Below are positions 58,548 through 64,000 of a DNA stretch of 64,000 bases, in pieces. Numbering within the stretch: position 1 is the stretch's first letter; each line of letters starts with the position of its first letter. The stretch lies in NCBI RefSeq assembly GCF_023169945.1, contig NZ_AP025591.1, positions 5,743,501-5,807,500 of the forward strand. Direction: 5' to 3'. The notes beneath the pieces are model-generated. The model saw only the letters and a list, made by a program, of their open reading frames with translations, had not been told where the DNA came from and did not search any database. The stretch comes from Anaeromyxobacter oryzae (GTDB lineage: Bacteria > Myxococcota > Myxococcia > Myxococcales > Anaeromyxobacteraceae). The position numbers and the translations under genes are program-made.

Positions 58548-59701
58548 CCTCGGTCGAGGCGATCTGGTGGGGGCGTCCCGGCCCGCTGGCGCGGGTCGTC
58601 CTCCTGCCGCTCGTCCTCGCGTCGCTCCTCTTCCGCGCCGCCGCCGCGCTGCGGGGGTGGCTCTACGACCGCGGGCTCCTGCGCGCCGCGCGCGCCGCCG
58701 CGCCGGTCGTCTCCATCGGGAACGTCGCCGTCGGGGGCGCGGGGAAGACGCCCGTCGCCATCGCGGTGGCGACCCGGCTCGGAGCCCGCGGCCGGCGGGT
58801 CGCGATCCTGTCGCGCGGCTACGGCGCGACCCGCAGCGATCCCCGCGTCGTCTCCGACGGCCGCGCGCTGCGGCTCGGCCCGGACGCGGGCGGCGACGAG
58901 CCGGTGCTGCTGGCGCGCCGGCTCCCCGGCGTCGCGGTCCTGTGCGGCCCCCGCCGCGCCGCGCTCGCGCCCATGGCCACGGGCGACCTCGGCGCCGACG
59001 CGCTCGTCCTCGACGACGGCTTCCAGCACCGCGCCCTCGCCCGCGATCTCGACGTCGTCGTGCTCGACGCCGCGAACCCGTTCGGCAACGGCCGGCTGCT
59101 CCCGGCGGGGCCGAACCGCGAGCCGCGCGCGGCGCTCCGGCGCGCCGGCCTCGTGTGGCTCTCGCGCGTCGACCTGGCGGACCCCGCGGAGGTGGACGCG
59201 CTCCGCGCGCTCGCCCGCGCCGCGACCGGCCGCGAGCCCGTCGAGTCCCGTCACGCGCCCGTCGACGTGCTCGACGGCGCCCTGGAGCGCTCCTTCGGGC
59301 TCGGCGCGCTCCGCGGGGCGCGCGTCGCGCTCGTCTCCGGCATCGCCCGACCCGGCGCGTTCCGCCGGACCGTCGAGGGGCTCGGGGCGGAGGTCGTCTC
59401 CGAGCACCGCTTCCCGGACCACCACCGCTTCACGGCCGCCGAGCTCGCGCCGGTGCTCGCGGGCGCCGCGACCGGTCCCGGGGGCGCCGACCTCGTGGTC
59501 ACGACCGAGAAGGACGCGGTCCGCCTGGCGCCCGCCGATGCCGCGCACGCGCGCCTCCGCGTGGTGCGGATCGACGCCCAGATCGTGCGCGGCGCCGACG
59601 CCCTCGACGCGGCCCTCGACGCGGCGCTCGCGCGCGCCGCCGCCCGCCTCGTGCCTCCCTCTCACCCGGCCGCCGCGCCCCGCGCGGCGGCGAGGCCCTA
59701 G
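58544..59701 (+). CDS. lpxK: Tetraacyldisaccharide 4'-kinase
   Basis: 385 residues. A hydrophobic N-terminal region (about 18-45) precedes the P-loop GNVAVGGAGKTPVAIAVA. Family motifs are ILSRGYGATRSDPRVV, GDEPVLLARRLPGVAVL, LVLDDGFQHRALARDLDVV, LLPAGPNREPRAALRRAG, FPDHHRFTAAELAPVL and VVTTEKDAVRLAP. LpxK phosphorylates the 4'-position of the lipid A disaccharide on the cytoplasmic side of the inner membrane. The C-terminal tail is Ala/Pro-rich. Four bases separate it from the acyltransferase gene. Confidence 0.94.
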   Translation: MTSVEAIWWGRPGPLARVVLLPLVLASLLFRAAAALRGWLYDRGLLRAARAAAPVVSIGNVAVGGAGKTPVAIAVATRLGARGRRVAILSRGYGATRSDPRVVSDGRALRLGPDAGGDEPVLLARRLPGVAVLCGPRRAALAPMATGDLGADALVLDDGFQHRALARDLDVVVLDAANPFGNGRLLPAGPNREPRAALRRAGLVWLSRVDLADPAEVDALRALARAATGREPVESRHAPVDVLDGALERSFGLGALRGARVALVSGIARPGAFRRTVEGLGAEVVSEHRFPDHHRFTAAELAPVLAGAATGPGGADLVVTTEKDAVRLAPADAAHARLRVVRIDAQIVRGADALDAALDAALARAAARLVPPSHPAAAPRAAARP

Positions 59702-59705
59702 CCCC

Positions 59706-60608
59706 ATGCGCCTTCTCGGCTGGCTGCTCGTCCGGATCCCACACCGCTGGCTGATGGCGGCCGGCGCGGCGCTCGGCGCGCTCCTCTGGGGGCTCGGCAT
59801 CCGGCGCAAGGTCGTCCTCGACAACCTGCGGCTCGCGTTCCCCGAGAAGACCGAGGAGGAGCGCCGCACCATCGCGCGGTCGACCTACCGGAACCTCGGG
59901 CAGATCGTCCCGGACTTCCTCCGCGTCCCCGCGCTGCCGAAGGCGGAGCTCGAGCGGATCTTCGTGTACGACGGCTGGGACGCGTACGAGCGGGCGCGCG
60001 CGCTCGGCAAGGGCGTCATCGCCTGCACCGCGCACTTCGGCAACTTCGACCTGCTCGCCGCAGCGCACACGCTCCGGGGCGTCCCGATCACGATGATCTC
60101 GCGGCAGATGGGGAAGTCCGGCGCGAACGACCTCTGGCGCAGCGCCCGGAAGCGCGCGGGCGTCGAGGACCTCGTGGTGGGGAAGGGGAACGTGCTCCAG
60201 GCGGCGACGCGCTCGCTCAAGGCGGGCCGCACCCTCGGGTACGTCATCGACCAGAACCAGCCGGGGCGGAGCGCGATCTTCCCGACCTTCTTCGGCGTGC
60301 CCGCCGCCACGGCGCCGACGCCCGCGCTGCTCGCGCGGCGCACCGGCGCGGCGGTCGTCTTCTGCCTCTCCGTCCCGCTCGGCGACGGTCGCCACCAGGT
60401 GATCATCGAGGGGCCGCTCTCGCCGCCCGACACCGGTGATCGGGACCGCGACGCCCTGCTCTTCATGCAGGACCTGAACGATCGCCTCGAACGGTGGGTC
60501 CGCGCCTTCCCCGACCGGTGGTACTGGCTCCACCGACGGTGGAAGCGTCGCGGCGACGCCCCCGTCGCGGCGCCCGCCGCATTGACGCCCGAGGACGCCG
60601 CGCGGTAG
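59706..60608 (+). CDS. LpxL/HtrB-type lipid A acyltransferase
   Basis: 300 residues. N-terminal membrane helix (about 14-32), then VVLDNLRLAFPEKTEEERR, typical of the family. The H-x4-D catalytic motif is in CTAHFGNFDLLA; VIDQNQPGRSAIFPTFFG, PALLARRTGAAVVF and RWYWLHRRWKRRG follow. Enzymes of this family add secondary acyl chains to Kdo2-lipid IVA or a related precursor. Position after lpxK supports that role. Which chain and position are acylated cannot be told. Confidence 0.92.
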   Translation: MRLLGWLLVRIPHRWLMAAGAALGALLWGLGIRRKVVLDNLRLAFPEKTEEERRTIARSTYRNLGQIVPDFLRVPALPKAELERIFVYDGWDAYERARALGKGVIACTAHFGNFDLLAAAHTLRGVPITMISRQMGKSGANDLWRSARKRAGVEDLVVGKGNVLQAATRSLKAGRTLGYVIDQNQPGRSAIFPTFFGVPAATAPTPALLARRTGAAVVFCLSVPLGDGRHQVIIEGPLSPPDTGDRDRDALLFMQDLNDRLERWVRAFPDRWYWLHRRWKRRGDAPVAAPAALTPEDAAR

Positions 60609-60617
60609 GTAACCCGC

Positions 60618-61628
60618 GTGCGCCGCCTCCAGGAGCCGGAGCTGCCCTCGCTCGCCACCCTGCTGCCCGCGTTCTCCCGGGCGGAGGTGGTGGTCGTCGG
60701 GGACTACGTCGCGGACGAGTACGTCTACGGCGAGACGGACCGGGTGAGCCGCGAGGCGCCGGTCCTCATCGTCCGGTACGAGTCCTCGGAGCTGAAGGCG
60801 GGCGGGGCGGGCAACGCCGCCCAGAACCTCGCCGCGCTCGGCGTGAAGGTCCGCGCCGTCGGCGTCGTGGGCGACGACGCGCTCGGCACCGCGCTCCTCG
60901 ACGAGCTCGCGGCGAGCGGCATCGACGTGTCGGGGCTCGTCCGCGTGCCCGGCCGGCCGACGGAGGCGAAGACCCGGATCCTCGCCGGCGGCCGGTCCAC
61001 GCGCCGCCAGCAGATGCTGCGGCTGGACCGGACGCCGCCGGCCGCGATCCCGGCGGCGGTCGAGAAGAAGCTCGTGAAGGAGCTCGAGCGCGCCGGGCGG
61101 CGCTCCGCCGCCGTGCTCGCGAGCGACTACGGCTCCGGCGCGGTCGGCCCCGCGGCCATCGAGGCGCTCCGGCGCGTGAAGCGCGCCGGCACGCCCGTGT
61201 GCGTCGACTCCCGGTACAACCTCCGCGCGTACACCGGCCTCACGATGGTGAAGCCGAACGAGGTCGAGCTCGAGACCGCGTCGGGCGTGTCGCTCGCCCA
61301 GCCGAACGGCGTGGAGAAGGCGGCTCGCGCGCTGCTCCGGCGCGTGGACTGCGACGTGCTGCTCGTGACCCGCGGCCGGAACGGGATGTCCGTGTTCCGA
61401 CCGGGGCTGCCGCCAGTCCACATCGAGGCGCACGGCAGCCGGGACGCCGTCGACGTGACGGGCGCCGGGGACACGGTGGCGGCGACCTTCAGCGCGGGGC
61501 TCGCCGCGGGCGGCGACGCCGTGGCGGCCGCGCGCCTGGCCAACGTCGCCGGCGCGCTCGTGGTGCAGAAGCCCGGGACGGCGACGGTGACGCGCGAGGA
61601 GCTCGCGGCGGAGCTGCTCCGGCCGTGA
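60618..61628 (+). CDS. hldA: D-glycero-beta-D-manno-heptose-7-phosphate kinase
   Basis: 336 residues from GTG. PfkB-type carbohydrate kinase like the N-terminal domain of HldE: VVVGDYVADEYVYGETDRVS, APVLIVRYESSELKAGGAGN, AAQNLAALGVKVRAVGVVGD, TRILAGGRSTRRQQMLRLD, MVKPNEVELETASGV, and the ATP/anion-hole motif DVTGAGDTVAATFSAG. It makes heptose-1,7-bisphosphate for ADP-heptose. The nucleotidyltransferase part is a separate gene that starts within the stop (GTGA), so the HldE function is split here. Confidence 0.92.
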   Translation: MRRLQEPELPSLATLLPAFSRAEVVVVGDYVADEYVYGETDRVSREAPVLIVRYESSELKAGGAGNAAQNLAALGVKVRAVGVVGDDALGTALLDELAASGIDVSGLVRVPGRPTEAKTRILAGGRSTRRQQMLRLDRTPPAAIPAAVEKKLVKELERAGRRSAAVLASDYGSGAVGPAAIEALRRVKRAGTPVCVDSRYNLRAYTGLTMVKPNEVELETASGVSLAQPNGVEKAARALLRRVDCDVLLVTRGRNGMSVFRPGLPPVHIEAHGSRDAVDVTGAGDTVAATFSAGLAAGGDAVAAARLANVAGALVVQKPGTATVTREELAAELLRP

Positions 61629-62116
61629 GCGCGCCCGGACGGAAGCGGGTCGCGATGGCCGATCTGCCGGCGCTCCGCGCCCGCGCCACGTCCGAGGGCA
61701 AGACCATCGCGCTCGCGAACGGCGTCTTCGACCTGTTCCACGTGGGCCACCTCAGGTACCTGCGCGGCGCCAAGGCCGAGGCGGACCTGCTCGTGGTCGC
61801 CGTGAACAGCGACGTGTCCACGCGCTCGAACAAGGGGCCGACGCGGCCGGTGGTCCCCGAGGCGGAGCGCGCGGAGATCGTCGAGGCGCTCGCCTGCGTC
61901 GATCACGTCGTGCTCTTCGACTCGAAGGACGTCGTGCCGGTGATCCGCGCGCTCCGGCCGGACGTCCAGGTGAAGGGCACGGACTACACGCCGGACACGA
62001 TCCCCGAGGCGGCCGAGGTGCGCGCCTACGGCGGGCGCGTGGCGGTCGCGGGAGATCCGAAGGACCACTCGACCACCGAGCTCCTCGCGAAGCTCGACGC
62101 GGATCGCAGCCGGTGA
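61625..62116 (+). CDS. hldC: Heptose-1-phosphate adenylyltransferase (HldE C-terminal-domain type)
   Basis: 163 residues from GTG (an ATG at 61655 is the alternative). Nucleotidyltransferase motifs are LANGVFDLFHVGHLRYLRGA (HxGH), VVAVNSDVSTRSNKGPTRPV, RAEIVEALACVDHVVLFD and KGTDYTPDTIPEAAEVRAYG, ending GDPKDHSTTELLAKL. It joins heptose-1-phosphate to ADP, forming the donor used by the heptosyltransferase at 57549. Coupled to the kinase gene. Confidence 0.92.
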   Translation: MSAPGRKRVAMADLPALRARATSEGKTIALANGVFDLFHVGHLRYLRGAKAEADLLVVAVNSDVSTRSNKGPTRPVVPEAERAEIVEALACVDHVVLFDSKDVVPVIRALRPDVQVKGTDYTPDTIPEAAEVRAYGGRVAVAGDPKDHSTTELLAKLDADRSR

Positions 62117-62168
62117 AGCCGGTCCTCGCGCGCGTCCGCCGTGACGCCGACATTCCCGGAGGTGAACG

Positions 62169-62336
62169 ATGGCGCTCTCGCAGGAGCTGAAGGACGTGCT
62201 GGCGTGCCCGAAGTGCAAGGGCGAGCTCGAGTTCCACGAGGAGGCGAGCGAGATCCGCTGCAACGCGTGCCGGCTCGTGTTCCGGATCGAGGACGACATC
62301 CCCGTGATGCTCCTCGACGAGGCGAAGCCGTTCTGA
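62169..62336 (+). CDS. Trm112-family zinc-ribbon protein
   Basis: 55 residues, normal for bacterial Trm112-like proteins. It begins MALSQELKDVLACPKCKG and has a second pair in IRCNACRLVFRIEDDIPVML, so four Cys (about 13, 16, 31, 34) can bind zinc. Trm112 proteins activate methyltransferases in other organisms; in proteobacteria the gene (YcaR) often sits beside lpxK, as it does near this lipid A cluster. An excellent Shine-Dalgarno (GGAGGTGA) precedes the ATG. Confidence 0.9.
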   Translation: MALSQELKDVLACPKCKGELEFHEEASEIRCNACRLVFRIEDDIPVMLLDEAKPF

Positions 62337-62430
62337 TCCTGGCGGGCGGCGCGCCGCCGGCGTGCCGGCGCGTGCCGGGAGGGCGCCTCCCCGGCGAGCC
62401 CCCGCGCGCCCGGCGGTCGAGCGGCGCGCC

Positions 62431-62459
62431 TTGACGCTCCCCGCAGCGGACGCTACGGT
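62431..62459 (+). promoter_or_regulatory. Sigma-70-type promoter of the yicC-gmk unit
   Basis: TTGACG (62431-62436) and TACGGT (62454-62459) are separated by exactly 17 bases. Transcription should begin near 62466, just before a short leader frame (62469). This is the clearest -35/-10 pair I see in the window. Confidence 0.65.
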
Positions 62460-62468
62460 CCCCCGCAC

Positions 62469-62495
62469 ATGCGCCTCGGACGGGGAGTCTCATGA
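62469..62495 (+). CDS. Eight-codon leader peptide frame before yicC
   Basis: ATG at 62469 opens MRLGRGVS and stops at a TGA that overlaps the yicC ATG (ATGA). The start lies about 3 bases after the predicted transcription start, so it could be translated as a near-leaderless frame and couple translation to yicC. Evidence is positional only. Confidence 0.35.
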   Translation: MRLGRGVS

Positions 62496-63367
62496 TCCGC
62501 AGCATGACGGGGTTCGGCGCGGGCCGCGGCTCGACGTCCGGCGAGGAGATCGACGTCGAGGTCCGGTCGGTCAACCACAAGTACTGCGAGGTGAAGGCGA
62601 GGCTCCCGCGAGAGCTGTCCGCCCTCGAGCAGGACGTGGTCCGGACCGTGAAAGAGCGGCTCGCGCGAGGCGGCATCGAGGTCTCGGTGCGGCGCGCGAC
62701 GATCGGAGGCGCGGTCGTCCCGCAGGTCGACGTGGCGCTCGCCGAGTCGTACGCGCGCGCGTTCGCGGAGGTCCAGGCGCGGGTCGGGCTGCCCGGGACG
62801 GTGATGCTCGCGGACGTGCTCGCGGCGGAGGGCGTCATCCGGCTCGCCGAGCGCGCCGTCGACGTCGAGGCGGCCGGCGCGGCGGTGCGCGCCGCCCTCG
62901 CGGGGGCGCTCGACGCGATCGTCGCGATGCGCGCGCGCGAAGGAGAAGCGCTGGCGCGCGATCTCTCGGGGCGCCTCGACGGCATCGAGGCCGCCGTGGC
63001 ACGCGTCGCCGAGCTCTCGCCGCAGATCGTGGAGCAGCAGCGGAAGCGCCTCTCCGAGCGGATCGCCGAGCTCACCGGCGGAGTGCAGCTCGATCCCGCC
63101 CGGCTCGTCCAGGAGGTCGCGCTCTACGCGGACCGGACGGACGTGGCCGAGGAGATCACGCGCCTCCGCAGCCACGTGGCGCAGGTCCGGGCGCTGCTCG
63201 GCGGGAGCGAGCCCGCCGGGCGCAAGCTCGACTTCCTCGTCCAGGAGATGCACCGAGAGGTGAACACGATCGGCTCGAAGTCGCAGAGCGCGGAGCTGGC
63301 GTCCATCGTGGTCGGGCTCAAGGCGGAGATCGAGCGGATGCGGGAGCAGGTGCAGAATGTCGAGTGA
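62492..63367 (+). CDS. YicC/YloC-family protein
   Basis: 291 residues. The N-terminus SMTGFGAGRGSTSGEE and EVRSVNHKYCEVKARLP are typical, as is the C-terminal DUF1732 region (DVAEEITRLRSHVAQVRALL, GRKLDFLVQEMHREVNTIGS). Family members are reported to act as endoribonucleases or in RNA decay. The gene precedes gmk in many bacteria, as here. The 3' end overlaps gmk by 11 bases. CGGGGAG lies before the ATG. Confidence 0.93.
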   Translation: MIRSMTGFGAGRGSTSGEEIDVEVRSVNHKYCEVKARLPRELSALEQDVVRTVKERLARGGIEVSVRRATIGGAVVPQVDVALAESYARAFAEVQARVGLPGTVMLADVLAAEGVIRLAERAVDVEAAGAAVRAALAGALDAIVAMRAREGEALARDLSGRLDGIEAAVARVAELSPQIVEQQRKRLSERIAELTGGVQLDPARLVQEVALYADRTDVAEEITRLRSHVAQVRALLGGSEPAGRKLDFLVQEMHREVNTIGSKSQSAELASIVVGLKAEIERMREQVQNVE

Positions 63368-64000
63368 GACGCGGCTCCCCGGCCTGCTCCTCGTGCTCTC
63401 CGCGCCGTCCGGGGCGGGCAAGACGACGCTCGCGCATCGGTTCCGCGCAACCCACCCGGACGCCGTGTTCTCGATCTCGGCGACGACGCGGCCGCCGCGG
63501 GGCGCGGAGCGGGACGGCGTCGACTATCACTTCGTCTCGCCCGAGCGGTTCTCGGAGCTCGTCGGCGCCGGTGCGTTCGCGGAGTGGGCGGAGGTTCACG
63601 GTCAGCGTTACGGGACGCTGCGGGCGACCGTCGACCAGGCGCTCGCGGCAGGGCGGATCGCGATCTTCGACATCGACGTGCAGGGCGGATCGCAGATCAA
63701 GGCGGCGTGGCCGCGCGAGGCCGCGACCGTGTTCGTGCTGCCGCCCGGCGTGGCCGAGCTGGAGCGCCGTCTGCGCGGCCGCTCCACCGACTCGGACGAC
63801 GTCATCCGCCGCAGGCTCGCGGCGGCGCAGGCCGAGGTGGGCCGCGGCGTCGCCGGGTACGACTACGTGATCGTGAACGACGTGCTCGAGACGGCCGCGG
63901 CCAAGCTCGACGCCATCGCGCGCCACGAGCGGGCGCGCCGGGCAGGGCATCCCGACGAGGCCGCGGAGCGAATCGCGGCGGGGTGCCGGCGAGCGGCTGC
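63357..64000 (+). CDS. gmk: Guanylate kinase, cut off by the window end
   Basis: 214 residues are visible. P-loop LVLSAPSGAGKTTLAHRF, GMP-binding SISATTRPPRGAERDGVDYHF, FAEWAEVHGQRYGT and FDIDVQGGSQIK are characteristic, with the lid region RLRGRSTDSDDVIRRRL and YDYVIVNDVLE. The enzyme phosphorylates GMP to GDP. The ATG lies inside the end of yicC. The known length of Gmk suggests that only the extreme C-terminus is missing. Confidence 0.95.
   Translation, partial: MSSETRLPGLLLVLSAPSGAGKTTLAHRFRATHPDAVFSISATTRPPRGAERDGVDYHFVSPERFSELVGAGAFAEWAEVHGQRYGTLRATVDQALAAGRIAIFDIDVQGGSQIKAAWPREAATVFVLPPGVAELERRLRGRSTDSDDVIRRRLAAAQAEVGRGVAGYDYVIVNDVLETAAAKLDAIARHERARRAGHPDEAAERIAAGCRRAA

Overview
The window is very GC-rich (about three quarters G+C by eye), with GTG and TTG starts and many 4-base ATGA/GTGA stop-start overlaps. 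The gene content points to a delta-proteobacterial/Myxococcota bacterium, most like Anaeromyxobacter: a B-type succinate:quinone oxidoreductase, periplasmic molybdoenzyme respiration, an NtrC-type activator beside an exopolysaccharide locus, and a Gram-negative lipid A/Kdo/heptose cluster. The genus is inferred from gene content, not from a database match.

Layout. 1-1.2 kb: relic of an integrated element (truncated, frameshifted serine and tyrosine recombinases) abutting the 3' end of a tRNA-Lys gene. 1.2-9.4 kb: housekeeping and envelope genes (MBL hydrolase, zinc-ribbon protein, class IV aminotransferase, HEAT protein, HAMP protein, SpoIID/LytB lipoprotein, rhodanese lipoprotein), ending with a sigma-54 activator. 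9.5-25.3 kb: an exopolysaccharide locus with Wza-like export lipoprotein, outer-membrane barrel, Wzz-like co-polymerase, BY-kinase-like ATPase, initiating sugar transferase, YvcK-like protein, two FemAB/GNAT-fold proteins flanking a DegT/AHBA-type aminotransferase, NodB deacetylase, glycosyltransferases and a Wzy/ligase. A good -24/-12 promoter and twin GGGAA-N6-TTCC sites lie in front of it. 25.4-32.2 kb: DUF4262 protein, sdhCAB, a LOG-family protein and an orphan histidine kinase with a receiver-only regulator.

32.7-44.7 kb: the most unusual part. Two paralogous operons stand head to tail. Each encodes a Tat-exported molybdopterin oxidoreductase of the Phs/Psr/Sre type, an iron-sulfur subunit, a quinone-reactive membrane subunit (cytochrome b fused to the iron-sulfur protein in copy A, NrfD in copy B), two half-size YeeE/YedE (thiosulfate-transporter type) proteins, a rhodanese-like domain without its catalytic cysteine but with a C-terminal Gly-Gly-Cys tail, and an ArsR regulator with conserved cysteines. 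Both operons carry a near-identical 14-bp palindrome overlapping a -10-like element. I infer a respiratory inorganic-sulfur system with its own sulfur import and an exported sulfur-carrier arm. Substrate and direction cannot be read from the sequence.

45.3-64 kb: envelope biogenesis and housekeeping: lpxB, a Dpm1-like glycosyltransferase, MarC, serC, an acyl-CoA synthetase, a divergent EF-G2, an MsbA-like exporter, a PHP protein, waaA, a heptosyltransferase, lpxK, an LpxL/HtrB acyltransferase, split hldE (kinase and nucleotidyltransferase), a Trm112-like protein, yicC and the start of gmk. Most are co-directional and translationally coupled, so lipid A, Kdo and heptose supply are probably co-transcribed.
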